This document shows, piece by piece, positions 50,501-60,505 of a DNA stretch of 64,000 nucleotides. The number at the start of each line of letters is the position of its first letter. The stretch's first letter is position 1. The translations under genes were made by a program, and so were the position numbers. This stretch comes from Nymphaea colorata (lineage: Eukaryota; Streptophyta; Magnoliopsida; Nymphaeales; Nymphaeaceae). The notes beneath the pieces are model-generated. The model saw nothing but the letters and a program-made list of their open reading frames with translations. It ran no database searches and was not told where the DNA came from. The stretch lies in assembly GCF_008831285.2 (NCBI RefSeq), contig NC_045143.1:13851151-13915150 (forward strand). The letters are read 5' to 3'.

Positions 50501-53500
50501 TGCAGCGTATTGTAGCGTGTATTTCCTCTACTTCTCATGAAGTCATGCTTAGTGGCAGCACGGGTCGAAGCTTTGTGGCGAAGTGGAGTCTGCACCAAGG
50601 TGACCCATTATCTCCTTATCTCTTCATTCTAGTAATGGGGGTCACTAACAGAAGGCTGATCCACTGTAACCGCAATCGCCTGATTCAAGTGCCTAGATGC
50701 CTGGTCCAGATTGAGGATCGCAAGTGCCTCATGTTTGCGGATGATTTTTTGGTCTTCAGTACAGCTACCCGTAAATCTCTAAGGAATGTTAAGGCTCTTC
50801 TTGGAAGACATTGAAGCCAAAGCTGAACTGGTTATCAACTATGCTAAATCATCATTAGTCCGCTTCAATGTTAGCACTGGAAAAGAGGAGGAGTTGGCCC
50901 GTATAGGAGGATGGAGGGTGGCAAGGCTACCCATGACCAACCTTGGGCTTCCTCTGTTTGCTGGAAAGATTATTGAAAACCTCCGCTCAAGCCTTGTTCT
51001 CAAATTTGAACGGAAATTGAGCCAATGGAAGGGCAGCTCCTGTCTTACGCAGGGCGTCTTTGTCTAATCAAACATAATTTATCTTCATTGTTAGTATATT
51101 GGATGCTTGCTTTCAGGATTCCCAGATTTGTCCTCGACAGGCTTGAACGCAGTATGGCCAGCTTTTTATGGGCTGACAAGGATGGGAAAAAAGTTATCAG
51201 GCAGATATCGTAGAAGACTTTGAGGAACCCAATGGAGGAGGGAGGGATGGGCCTGAAGTCATTGGAACCCTTTAATGTGGGCCTATTGGCCAGTAGACTA
51301 TGCGGCCAAATTCAATAGCTACTTGCTGTTTGGATAGATAGGAAGCATTTCAGCAAAAGGCCAAAATCTGTAGATCCTCAAGAGTCCATGGCACGGGTCA
51401 GGGTGCTGGAGCAGTTTTGCCACCTTGTCACAAAAAACGGCGTTTTTTTAAAAAAAAAGCGTATTATACGCCAAATGACTCTCCAGCGAATAAAACGGGA
51501 ATAAGACGCATTTTATTCAAAAAAAAGGCAAAAATTAAAAAAACGCGTATAAAACGCGCGTTTTTCGCCATTTTCTTTAAGGTGCGACCGAAAATGGCAG
51601 AGCGTGTAAATTGTTCAAAAAGTTGGTTGTTTTAAAGCTTGTTAACCCCTTTTAGTGGCAAAAAAGTATTTTCAGATAGGAAAGGGGCTAGGACCGCTAG
51701 GTTAAAATTTTTGCACCAAATGGATGGCATTCGAGACTCGAGTCTTCGACTTCCTTGCTCAGTTCGTCGTTCTCATTCGGCTGAAGAGGAGGCGGCGCTA
51801 CTGAAAACCACCGACCACCCCAGTACTCAGGCGGTCAGGCCGACTCTCCATCGTCGAGCGACAGTGTTGGACCACTGCCCGACTGGGGAGACGATCTCCA
51901 CCAGCCGGAATCTCATTACAACCAGTTGCCTCCCTGTGGCGGTGCTTCTGCAAGCGAGGGCTTCCCTCAACTCCATCGGCGGTCCTTCTCATTCTCATTC
52001 GGCTGAAGAGGAGGGCATTCGACTTCCTTCGACTGTTTTACTCTTGTTATTTTACTGTAGTTCTTTATATATGCATGCTTAGATGAAATATTAGTCGAAG
52101 TGACAGTTAGAGACTTGAGTTCTGTTGTTTGGCTTCTTTACTGGATTATGTTAGTTCTTTGTTCTGAAGATTCTATGTAGCCATAGCTATAAAGTATAAA
52201 TTACTTGTTATCATCTTTGTGAAGTCTTTGTCTCCATTTTGTAGTCTGTAATTCTGTATTATGTTTGTAGTTTGTGGTATGTACATGTGTGGTGTGTTAT
52301 CTTGTGTAGTTTAATTTCTCATTTACTTTCTTTTTATATAATTATCAAGATTATTTATTTATTTTTTAAAAATATGCCATCTTTTTTCCGTTTTATTCCC
52401 GAGATATACAACTTTGCCGTATTATACCCGTTTTTTTCTTCGCCGTATAATACCCGTACACGTTTTTTGTGGCAATTTGGGTGGGCATGGAGTAAAGTAA
52501 AGGATACAGTTATGTGGAGGCAAGGAAATGGTAGAAAGATAAGAATATGGACAGACAGGTGGAGAGAAGATGTTCTAGTTCATTGTATCAATGGAGAAGT
52601 TACAGTGCCATTGTGAATCGAATCAATGTGACCATTGGCTAGAAGGCTTGGCCATGAGCTCAGATGTGTTGATCCTTTGATGAGGGGAGTGGTTGATCAG
52701 CATGGAACACACTTGCAGAGGATAAGCTTGCGAGCTGCTCCATGATTCTGAAGAGCTTGTCAGCTAGAGACTTTTGGAACTATCTTAGGGTGAAGGCACC
52801 TGTCTAAAAATGCCATTGCAAAGTGCGGAGTTCGAACTCTCCAGCAAGAGCAAATTGGGTCCTGTTTCTCGTCTGTCACTCTAAGCTTCTCACGCAAGAC
52901 AGGGTTAAGAAGCATGGATTTCAGTTTGCTAATCACTGCTTTCTCTGTGGCAAGGCGGAAGAAAGCAATGAGCACCTTATAAAGTGTAACGTGGCACAGA
53001 ATCTGTGAAAGAAAGTAGTCACGGTTTTTGGAAGGACTCGTATTCCATGGCAGAGCATCTGCAGTGAGTTTCAATACTAATATCTATCCTGCATCAGTCC
53101 TAGTTAGGTGTGTGTGCGTAAGCGCTGGCTTGCCACTTTCAACTTAGTAATCTGGAAGCTCTGGAGCATCAAGAACTGGGTGAGTCATGACATTTCTCCA
53201 GATCCTAGTAACAAACAGATTTCCTCTGAAGTTTGGTCCTCTTATAGGGATGGCTACAACTCCATATGCAAATCAGAGGAGGAAACGGAACTGATGAAAA
53301 TATGGTGTAGGACTGAGGTTATTTGCCAGGGAAGACTAGAGAATGTCCCAGCGCTCAATTGTACAATTCAGCTAGTAACTTTCAAAACTCGAAGAAGGAG
53401 GCTCATTGTGGCCTGTTGGTGAAACGAAGAGAGGGCATTGGTGACCAGCTATCTTCCAGGATCAGAAGGTGAAGAGAGGGCAGAGATGGAACTGTTGAAG

Positions 53501-56500
53501 GAGAGATGGGGTCTTGGAGGGGTCGGGGAAACCATATTTACCATTGTATCCAATAACAGCAGATGGAAAAGATGCATGAAGAGTAAGCTTGAAGGTCATT
53601 TGGCCTGGACGAGTGGAGACAGCTTGCCAAGTGGGGGCAGCAAAAGGATTGCTATCTCTGCTCTTTTGCCAACAATAGAAGCAGGGCAGCAACTCCTCAT
53701 CCTTTGGGAGCAGGACCGATGGAAGGAAAAAGGGTGAGGACTCAGGGAGGTTTTTGTCTAGAAGGATCAATGGTGATTCCCTTTTATTTGTCAGTTTTGA
53801 TAGATTTTCATGATTGTGCTTCAATGTAGGGGCATCAGAATTTTGTTTACCAGGAAATTGTGCCAAATGGGTTGGATGCATTGCATTTTGTAAATCGTTC
53901 TTTTGCCCTGTACATATCATTCCTTTTTTAATAAATGAGGGAGAATAGCTCCCAGTAGCCTTTCGGCAATTTATTTTGAGACCAACCACTCATGAAAAAA
54001 TATTATAATTTGGAAAAAAAAAATCCAGAAGAAAAGCATCGTTTTTTTCAAAAATTTTCAGCAAATAGCAATTTTAATATATTTTAAAATATCACCAACA
54101 GCTTTTTTGTCTTCTCGTTAAAATGCCCGGCATTAAAAAGTAGGTAGTTGGCGCCTTATATAAAGTTCAGTAACATGGTCAGCATAAGCTGTTAGTCTAT
54201 TTGGTGCCTATAGGTTAAAATTTTGTTTGAAGAAATAAAACCACTTGATACTTTTCTGCAAGCTGGGATCCTACAATGATTATATTCTTTGCTTGCAAAC
54301 AAAATGCCATTAGAATAATTGGATGTTTTGGGGTATCTACACCCATGCGTGCCGGATACACAACGTTTGACTATGCTAGAACATTGAGATTACTCCTAAG
54401 AGATCACAAGGCAATAACAAAGTATCAGGGTTGCATATTTTGATTGAACATAAAGAATCTACAAGCTATGTCCAATCTATGCCAACTTGAAGTCTTTGGC
54501 AGGCAACTTCTTTTCATAAATATGTCAAGCAATATAGATTAGCTTGTGGAAAGAAAGAACAAACACTTGGATACTGAACAACTAACTTAGAAAAGAATAA
54601 GGGCATCATGTGCATAACATAATGGGTTGGTTCAGTTCTTAAAATTGGGAAAGGTCGAACAAGAAATAAGAAGGTGCATCCAAAAGAATTTTACCCAAAA
54701 ATAAAATTAGATAACCTGTACAAAGTAAAATGTACAAAGTAAAATTTAGAAAGATATCTAGAGGAATACCTTTTCTAGATCTTTGATGGCTTCCTAGTGC
54801 ATCGACATTACTCTCATCGCCATCTATGTTTTCACCTCTGAAAACAGGGATATTAGAATATTTAAGATCAATTAGACATCAGGGAGACAGCTATTGATAG
54901 GAAAGCACAAATTCTAAACCAAAGGATCAGTTTAGAACCTTTTTCTTTTATTGCTGTCCTTTTCCTCTTTCCCCAAAAGCTTCTCTTTCTCTTTGTTATG
55001 TTTATACATGAGCTTGTCTGCACATCTACATGACAAGTTGTTAATAGTTCCATGCATAAACGTTGCATGGATATGACCTGATTAAGCCAAATTCATATAG
55101 TTCATTATCTGGAGACTGGATCACTTTGATTAATCACACTAACTGCAAGGAGGTACTTATGGAAGCAAGAGAAAAGCTCCCAAGTACTTTGACTCACCTT
55201 ATGAGACATACTCCTGAGAAAAAGGAAACTATAGAATACAGAGGACCTGCCAAGCCAGTCTAGCAAGGACAGACCAATAAGCCAATATAACATGCACAAA
55301 AGGATTCTGCACTATTTTTTTTGAAAACTTGATTGAAGTGGAGAGAACCAGAGGGGAAACCATGCTACTAGTTTGGTTGTATTATAGAACTATAGGGAAG
55401 CTGAGGTCTTCCAACAAGTGGAAGCTATGTTCAAAGGAAAGAACATCATCGATTCTCAAAGAGACAGCTTCAATAAAGCATGAAAGAGAAATGAAGCTAA
55501 TAGACCAGGCTTCCACAGAAAGACGAGTAAAAGCCTTTAAGGATGTGTACTAAAAATACTGACCCACAATCAGTAAAGGAAGTTAAATTGCAAATGAACA
55601 TTCATCAAACTATGAACAACATATGAAAGAAAAAAAAAAATCCCATCTTGAATATCTAGGAAAACAAACACTCATGATATTACGAGTTTGTTACCTCTCA
55701 CAAGCTACCAACTTCACAAGTGCTTGCTTATTTTCTCCAGCTTCGACATAGGAGAAATTCACCTATTGAAAAAATATTGTTAAATAATAGGCATCTTGTA
55801 TTACAAATATGGCATCAGAATGAGAATGCACACATGAACTCAGGCAGATAATCAAGAATTGCTGTACACTGTGAATGCACACATGAATGCAGGCAGATAA
55901 CGTAAGAATTTTTAATGACTCCGCATGTTAAGATTTAAAAAAGAGCAATTTCTGTAAAACTTTATTTAAGAAGTTTTAGGAATTTCACTTAAGAGGTTAT
56001 AAGAAATTGCAAAGAAATTATGATACTATATTATGTCAATTTTCTTTGTAGCCCCAAACTCAAAAATCAAAAATGACATTTGTGCATTCCAAATTTGTAT
56101 CTTTTATTGTACCCGTGTCTGCATATGGCAGTCTGCTATCATACATTGGATGATGTTGTAGTGAAGCATTGGTTAGTTAATAGAGTTTTGCTGATTGTAT
56201 GATATCTGGAATTCAAGGAGAATACTTATACTGGACATGGTAATCCTTTTATGCTAAATACAGTTGGATAGACCTGAACCATAAGGACTTTGCAACCTAA
56301 TTGGCTCTGGTTGAATTTAAAATAGAAGAGTTCAATCTAGGCTATGCAACATGATCACAGCTATGCAGGTGCTGGTGCAGATGCACCATTGTTCAAAAGT
56401 TATACCTACATACATGTATATATACACACACACACATGTTGATCCTAGCAATCAATACCAAATATAAGCACTCGTATGCACTAATCTTGACCATCTAACC

Positions 56501-59500
56501 AATATGAACAGATGAATCACAAATCCACATATGTAGAGTAGCTAAAAAAAACATAAAAGAAATATATACTTTTGGATTGGATCATAAAATATAGTAATCT
56601 TCAAATACTAACAGCTTCTCCCAGGGTGCATCCTAGTGTGCTCAACTGCTCATACTTGGTTATTTATGTGTCTGTCTATCTTGTGCATATCTGTGGTGAA
56701 CTTTGCAATCAACTATGGTACCTTTCTACAGCATGGATATCATGATGTGATAACATACGCATTATGTGAACATTGAGTTTACACATGCTAGAACTAAGCA
56801 TATAGTATCATATCCAGTTGTAAATTGGTTGATCTTCAGGAATAATATAAATATTTAGCAAATTCGAGAATGCCATGTTCAGCCTCCAGTGTGGCTAAGC
56901 GTGACTCAAGTGGGCCTATTATTATGGTTTCTCCATGCAAGATCCTATGTTGGTAACCTACGATTAAATGGCTTGACCTCTAGAAGGCCTGAAGTGTTCA
57001 GTAGAACCATTGTCACAAATGTTAAAAGAAATATTTGATATTGCCTTAAGTCTGTCTTAGGGAATTGTGAAAATTCTGCACTGTTTTCTATAAACTTTGC
57101 ACTAATCGCTATTTATTCAGGAATTAGGGTTAATATAAGTGATTTGACTATTTCTCTCTCTCTCTCTCTTGCTTATTTTTGGTCTCCTCCCTCTTTCCTC
57201 TCGTTGTGAACATTATCATGGCATCAGAGCAATCAAGTCTGTGAAGACTGTTCAGATCATTTGTGGTCAGTGCAGGAAGATTAAAGCCTTAATTTAATTC
57301 TCGAAAATCAGACACTAGATTCCTGGCATTATCTCCTGTTTCTTGCTGATGGCCTTCAGATCTAAGAATTGATTTAGACCTATCTGCTGGAATCTCACAT
57401 CTACTAATCACGATATAAATACAACAATTCAATGTCTGATAGCTGTGTCAAAATCTGAGTCATCCACAAATTCAGGTTCTCATTCAACCTTGTATATGTG
57501 ATACCTCAAGTAGCTGGAAGAGATATTCTGGTCATTGGAATGGTATGTATTGATCGGTGGTGCTATGAGAGTTGACAAGATCTGATTTTTTTTTCATGTT
57601 GTTGATATAGAGAATGTTCTGAAAGTTGTATTTGAACCTGCCTGACTAATTCTCATGATAAAATCTAATCATGATTACTGCATGCCAAATGCCTGGAAGA
57701 TCTATTTTTCTCTACATTACAATCTAAAGGTTTGTTTCAAGAAAGATCAAGATGGGTGCCACTGAATATGCAGTATCCAGTTTTTCTTTTTTTTTTCCTT
57801 TTTTTTTTTGTGTGGTTGCTATGCAAGCTGTGTGACATGGTCATAGATGTTTAAATCTGATCTCCTTGTTTTTGGCGTATGCCTTGAATACAACCATTTT
57901 ATTGGAATATGAGTAAGCAGGTGGAGGACTGCAAGTTAGCTTTGGCACAGATAGGACCAAAGTATTGAACAAAAAGCTGAAATTATTGGTGAACAGAAGG
58001 CTGCTGCTAACCCTTTTCATATGAGTCATCTGTCAATTTAAATGATAAAAATTGTGTTAGGTGGTAATGGACACTCTGTAAATAAAGTCAGTTAAACAGC
58101 TGTAGGACTGATGACAAGAGCACTATGGCTAATGATACAATGTTCAAGGCTACTTTTTCGAGACCTTGCACTTTTTCAAGATCAAAGTACTAGCTTTCAT
58201 CCACCCCGCACATAGTCCCCACATATAGTTGGTAAACACACTCCAAAAACCAAGTACATATAGCATACCTCATAGCTGGCAAGGCCATCCCTTTCATTGC
58301 ACTTTCTGTTACCACAGATGAACTGACCTGTTAAATCAACAACAAGTAATACAGTTGAAAAATGTCAAATTAGTACGCTGACCAGATATCAGATAAGATA
58401 TGGAATCAAGAACAATGAGAGCACATGCATATGACCTGAAGCATTTGCTTTCAGACTAGTTTCCTACCACAACGTTGGCTTTTCTAGTAAAAGGAGTAAA
58501 TGAAAGAAACCCTTTTTTAATTGTATAAAGAAAAATTTCAACCTGTATACAGGATCAAGGATTCGGGCAAGGTGCGCCTTATCCCTCCCTAGATTTCAGC
58601 AAAAAAAAATTACTTCTGAAGTCTTAAAAAATGCATTTATGTCCCCACCATCCTAGAACTTTTCGCAAAACAAGGTAGTGTTCCTAATTGTTTCTAAACA
58701 AAATTTCAACCCCACCATAGAATCTTAAAACAATAGAACCATCAGTATTTTAAGAAAATGGATTTATAACAGTCAGAATAAAACATAAACAAAAATATCA
58801 TTTTTGGGTCTTAAACGGCGAGTTTTCTCAGGTCTAATATGACAGAGTTATGTTCATCAGGAAAATCTTGATAAATCTTAAAAAATTTAAAAATGAAAGA
58901 GCCTAAAACTGAAATGTGAAAATAAAAATCCAGTAACTAAACAACATAAAAAATGTGAAAAAAAACGTCAAAATGCAAAGAAAACGTGTCTTTTTTACTT
59001 TTTCGCATTTTTTTGGAAACAAAACTTGTTTTTTCCCATTTCTTCAGCCAACTTGTCTTTAACATTTTTTTGTGTCTTTTTCAAAAAAAAAATGCATTTT
59101 ATGTGGCACTAGAATAAAATGCCTTGTTTTTTCATATGCTTCAGCGGTTCAGCCAAGGTGGGACATCCAATCCTATAAGCATTTGAATTTTTGTTGCTGA
59201 ATAGTCCAATAACAGACCAGTCAAAAAATCTTGCAACCATGATTTATTCTTGACCATCTCTCTGCTTAGTACAGTGTGCTTTAGTTCCATCTATTTTCTC
59301 ATTTTCAACTCCAACATTTTTTCAGCTATAAATTCGAATTGTTGAAAGAAGCAGGTGCATTTCTATAAACTATACTAATAGAAATATTGTAAAGTGACAT
59401 GGGGTGATAATGACATGTCCATATTATTTTTTTTCTATAAAAAAAAATGGAGGATACCATCGATATGTAATCTTTTCAAAGAATGAGGGCTTAACTGGTA

Positions 59501-60505
59501 GGAGAAAATGAGCTCTTTTTGTACCAAAAGTTGGAGGGTTATAACCAGTGTTGTACGTATCGTACGATACGGCACGTACAATACGGTGCCGTATCGTACG
59601 ATATGTATCATTCATCGCATTTCAAAAATGTGATATGGTACAGCATTTGTATCATAAACAGGTGGTGTATCGTGCCTGTATCGCACGTATCGTACGATAC
59701 AGTTATGATACAGTTACGATACAGTTACGGTACGTTGATTTTTTCAGAATTTTTTTTTCTGATTAATTTTTTTTAAAAAAAAAAGTTACGATACAGCGTA
59801 TCTTAAAACCACATCGATACGGCTTACGATACGCTTTTTATAACCAGTCACAAAAAACGTGTTTTTTAGAGTTTTTTCCTTTTTTTCATTTTATTCACTT
59901 TTTTCACATTTTCTAATGCCAAACTATTTTTTTCATTTTCTAATTTTTATTTGTTGCAAGTATACTTATTTTTTTATGTTTGTGTTATTAGTTACTCACT
60001 CACTTTATTTTTCCCTCATTTTTAGTTTCTTTAATTTTTTTAAAATCTAACGTATTTTTTTCCATATTTTTCCCTTTTCTTCAAGTTTGTCATATTACAC
60101 CTGAGAAGAACCTCACTGTTTAAAACACGAGAAAGTTTTTTGTGACTATGGTTATAACTTATAACTAATCCAATCTCCATGATGAAGTTAAAGCGAGCTC
60201 GAACTTCTCGTTATGACATACCCTTTGAAAGTTCTCAATTTCTTGTTGTTCTTCTTCCATAACTATCCTTGATCTGCTGGATTACAAACCTGTTGTACTA
60301 TTGTATATAAATTACATAATTTTTTTCTGTCTTCCAAAAGAAAAAAGTAATCATAGCTGAACTTTGAACCATCAAGATTAAGACATGTGCCTGTCAGAAA
60401 AGGTACATGTGATTAACACAAAGCACACAACAAAAGATGGAGCAGACTTCTATGTTCACCTTTTCCAGATATGACTTCATTCTCTGTCCTCCATCTCAAT
60501 CCAAT
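44443..60505 (-). CDS. FRA10AC1: FRA10AC1 homologue, six 3' exons
   Basis: Split minus-strand gene. Exons: 60505-60460, 58327-58269, 55762-55695, 55025-54939, 54837-54770, 44552-44443. They sum to 438 nt, 146 codons with the stop, and every junction has AG/GT and a consistent phase. The product reads IGLRWRTENEVISGKG, QFICGNRKCNERDGLASYE, NFSYVEAGENKQALVKL, ACERCADKLMYKHNKEKEK, a Lys/Glu/Arg-rich tail, and SFDEYLEGMFP near the end. This is the C-terminal half of the Fra10Ac1 family (Pfam PF09725), with CxxxxC and CxxC pairs likely binding zinc. The human protein is a nuclear spliceosome-associated factor, so a role in splicing is inferred. The N-terminal ~120 residues were not found down to 64000. 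Introns are about 2.1, 2.5, 0.67, 0.10 and 10.2 kb. No defect is seen, so it is probably functional. Confidence 0.9.
44706..46179 (+). pseudogene. LINE ORF1 remnant (DUF4283 plus zinc knuckle)
   Basis: The reading begins with KPFPTSFDK, then AEPFHFSAIAGLQGANHRPG. After a frameshift at about 45050 it continues VRVFSEEELGEVLRRRAWRA, SVASRWYPRQKM and DWETVPIWIQLPQFSALLW, the plant L1 ORF1 DUF4283 pattern. A CCHC knuckle YCDLCGYLAHVKASC lies near 45447-45491. A low-complexity tail ends at ALADPKGWIRVTRKRR, stop 46177-46179. ORF1 binds LINE RNA in the family. At least two frameshifts and several stops are present. Confidence 0.7.
46271..46876 (+). pseudogene. LINE ORF2, endonuclease part
   Basis: The start MKIICWNVRGAGRPAAQRDL is the canonical opening of plant L1 ORF2 (APE-type endonuclease). 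VVCGDFNAMISGINKTGNPP holds the catalytic GDFN motif, and YTWSNMRQGAQKIKCKLDWA the following block. Stops are present after SNGI (46505) and the frame changes near 46790-46820. The segment is cut after TTCATATCTA by the insertion at 46877. Confidence 0.8.
46980..47026. repeat. Perfect 22-bp-arm hairpin, GC-rich
   Basis: The arms 46980-47001 and 47005-47026 are exact reverse complements (core CGCTCGAAAGTCCGAGC) with a 3-base loop CGC. The same AGCTCGGACTTTCGAGCGGG unit repeats at about 47037, and a 28-bp palindrome without loop follows at 47048-47075. These sit in the left subterminal region of the TIR element. Confidence 0.9.
48482..48703 (+). pseudogene. Captured C2H2 zinc-finger gene fragment
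   Basis: An ATG at 48482 opens a 73-codon frame: MADDEKGCATNEVVDGSTGE, then KRFFPCLFCS, AQNLGVLG, NAHQTIAKCKK. The order FPCLFCS - (S)QxLGG(H) - NAHxxxxxxxK is that of plant single C2H2 zinc fingers (QALGGHQNAH type). The QALGGH core is degenerate and seems split by extra residues, so the finger is probably non-functional. A CT-rich 5'-UTR-like stretch precedes it. It lies inside a transposon with no transposase, so capture of a host gene piece is inferred. It could also be chance resemblance. Confidence 0.5.
49113..49353. repeat. Subterminal repeat array of the 2.48-kb element
   Basis: GCATCAAACAGGGTTAAATT appears twice, with a third partial GCATCAAACAGGG, at roughly 45-base spacing, and the terminal CATCAAACGGGCC continues the pattern. 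The left end has the related GCATCAAACGGGGTGAAATT. Such arrays often bind transposase in TIR elements. Confidence 0.75.
49357..51418 (+). pseudogene. LINE ORF2, reverse transcriptase part
   Basis: Reading resumes RLKLGKIACLSYALPELWR, then WRVTSDHKALLICL. The RT begins with DSTPGPDGFPNAFFKSMWG (about 50094-50150), then LKLDISKAYDRFLW (50410), LHQGDPLSPYLFI (50590) and the catalytic MFADD at 50731-50745. The thumb-like region SKPLL/NLGLPLFAGKI follows to LERSMASFLWADKDGKK. All RT core blocks are present, but across three frames and with stops, for example at 49740 and 50325. Confidence 0.85.
51425..52475. mobile_element. 1.05-kb TIR element inside LINE ORF2
   Basis: The left end TTGTCACAAAAAACGGCG and right end CGTTTTTTGTGGCAA are inverted repeats. 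Similarity continues imperfectly for about 90 bases (GTATTATACG, GGGAATAAAACG in both). An internal segment with CTCATTCGGCTGAAGAGGAG occurs twice (51772 and 51996). The CACAAAAAAC end links it to the small TIR family at 3435 and 59536. No transposase is seen. The borders are approximate; a clean target duplication was not found. Confidence 0.7.
52476..53422 (+). pseudogene. LINE ORF2, C-terminal zf-RVT region
   Basis: After the insertion: FGWAWSKVKDTVMWRQGNG, KIRIWTDRWRED, then near 52769-53008 the plant L1 zinc-binding domain with LLTQDRVKKHGFQFANHCFL, CGKAEESNEHLIKC. The end part (53108-53422) includes FNLVIWKLWSIKNW. This matches the zf-RVT region found at the C-terminus of plant non-LTR retrotransposons. 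Stops are frequent. Confidence 0.75.
53423..54769. other. LINE 3' region and remaining last-intron sequence
   Basis: The LINE 3' UTR runs to about 53960 (TTTTTTAATAAATGAGGGAG). From there to the exon donor at 54769 the sequence is ordinary AT-rich intron with no recognised element. Confidence 0.5.
54770..54837 (-). CDS. FRA10AC1: FRA10AC1 homologue, acidic penultimate exon
   Basis: 68 nt, acceptor TTTCAG and donor GTATTC. It reads GENIDGDESNVDALGSHQRS then RK, ending one base into the next codon. This part is weakly conserved in the family; the call rests on the open frame, splice sites and matching phase on both sides. Its donor starts the 10.2-kb intron that contains the LINE. Confidence 0.8.
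54939..55025 (-). CDS. FRA10AC1: FRA10AC1 homologue, Lys/Glu-rich exon
   Basis: 87 nt, acceptor ATGTAG and donor GTTCTA (a weak donor). It encodes CADKLMYKHNKEKEKLLGK and a charged run ending in Lys/Arg. The basic stretch could serve as a nuclear localisation signal. Confidence 0.85.
55695..55762 (-). CDS. FRA10AC1: FRA10AC1 homologue, NFSYVEAGE exon
   Basis: 68 nt, acceptor AATAG and donor GTAACA. It encodes VNFSYVEAGENKQALVK and continues LVACE, carrying the first Cys of the C-x2-C pair. It ends two bases into an Arg codon. Confidence 0.9.
55763..57019 (-). other. FRA10AC1 intron sequence, left part
   Basis: AT-rich and non-coding. A short duplication of TGAATGCACACATGAA...GGCAGATAA lies near 55825-55900 and a small CACA run near 56427. 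No exon candidate seen. Confidence 0.4.
57020..57230 (+). mobile_element. Short LTR with primer binding site
   Basis: TGTTAAAAGAAATATTTG (57020) to TGTGAACA (57212) has inverted TGTT/AACA-type ends and a CT-rich run before the end. Six bases later TGGCATCAGAGC (57219-57230) is one base from the iMet primer site. This is a 193-bp copia-like 5' LTR; no coding domain follows and no second LTR was found. Confidence 0.5.
57231..58268 (-). other. FRA10AC1 intron sequence, right part
   Basis: It probably begins with degraded internal sequence of the LTR element at 57020. No exon or protein similarity seen. Poly-T run near 57781-57810. Confidence 0.4.
58269..58327 (-). CDS. FRA10AC1: FRA10AC1 homologue, CGNRKC exon
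   Basis: 59 nt, acceptor AACAG and donor GTATGC. It reads GQFICGNRKCNERDGLASYE with the first Cys pair (C-x4-C). It completes a Gly codon with the preceding exon and ends on a codon boundary. Confidence 0.9.
58800..59125 (+). mobile_element. Small TIR family, copy II (degenerate)
   Basis: GTCTTAAACGGCGAGTTTTC and CAGGTCTAATATGACA match the reverse complement of the 59536-60165 copy (TTTTAAACAGTGAGG, CAGGTGTAATATGACA). The rest is A-rich then T-rich low-complexity sequence. Its terminal repeats are no longer clear. Confidence 0.5.
59324..59422. repeat. 99-bp direct repeat, copy 1
   Basis: Nearly identical to 61523-61621 (two mismatches by eye), from AGCTATAAATTCGAATTG to GATAATGACATGTCCAT. 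Both copies lie upstream of the 58327-58269 exon, 2199 bases apart. Confidence 0.9.
59536..60165 (-). mobile_element. Small TIR family, copy III, with nested insertion
   Basis: The left end GTTATAACCAG...TCACAAAAAAC and the right end GTTTTTTGTGACTATGG followed by TTATAAC are inverted repeats. The interior is T-rich on the plus strand and matches copy I in reverse. The left inverted repeat is split by the 289-bp element at 59549-59837, which duplicated ten bases of it. Confidence 0.7.
59549..59837. mobile_element. 289-bp palindrome-rich element with 10-bp target duplication
   Basis: It is flanked by TTATAACCAG at 59539-59548 and 59838-59847. The element is packed with variants of GTATCGTACGATAC, itself palindromic, in both orientations near both ends. 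Ends TGTTGTACGTATCGTACG and CTTACGATACGCTTT are imperfect inverted repeats. A 9-10-bp target duplication suggests a Mutator-like MITE. The open frames across it (59424-59776) are artefacts. Confidence 0.75.
60460..60505 (-). CDS. FRA10AC1: FRA10AC1 homologue, exon with IGLRWRTE block
   Basis: 46 nt, acceptor TTCACAG and donor GTGAAC. It encodes IGLRWRTENEVISGK plus one base of the next codon. The IGLRWRTE-E motif is one of the most conserved blocks of the family. It is the most 5' exon I can identify. Confidence 0.9.

Larger units (their letters stand above)
44706..53960 (+). mobile_element. L1-type plant LINE in the last FRA10AC1 intron, antisense
   Basis: ORF1 (44706-46179), ORF2 endonuclease (46271-46876), RT (49357 to about 51418) and C-terminal zinc-binding region (52476-53422) lie in order on the plus strand. 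The 3' UTR ends near an AATAAA at 53928-53936. The element is interrupted by a 2.48-kb insertion at 46877-49353 and a 1.05-kb insertion at 51425-52475. Many stops and frameshifts make it inactive. Exact ends, poly(A) tail and target duplication could not be set. It lies opposite to the host gene's direction. Confidence 0.8.

Noticed and set aside
53462-53989. 175-codon minus-strand frame
   Set aside because: It is antisense to the LINE 3' end, with no domain. It lies within the last FRA10AC1 intron but has no splice or homology support.
59424-59776. Overlapping Tyr/Arg-rich frames such as YRTIRHRIVRAVSYDTY
   Set aside because: They are translations of the GTATCGTACGATAC palindrome array.
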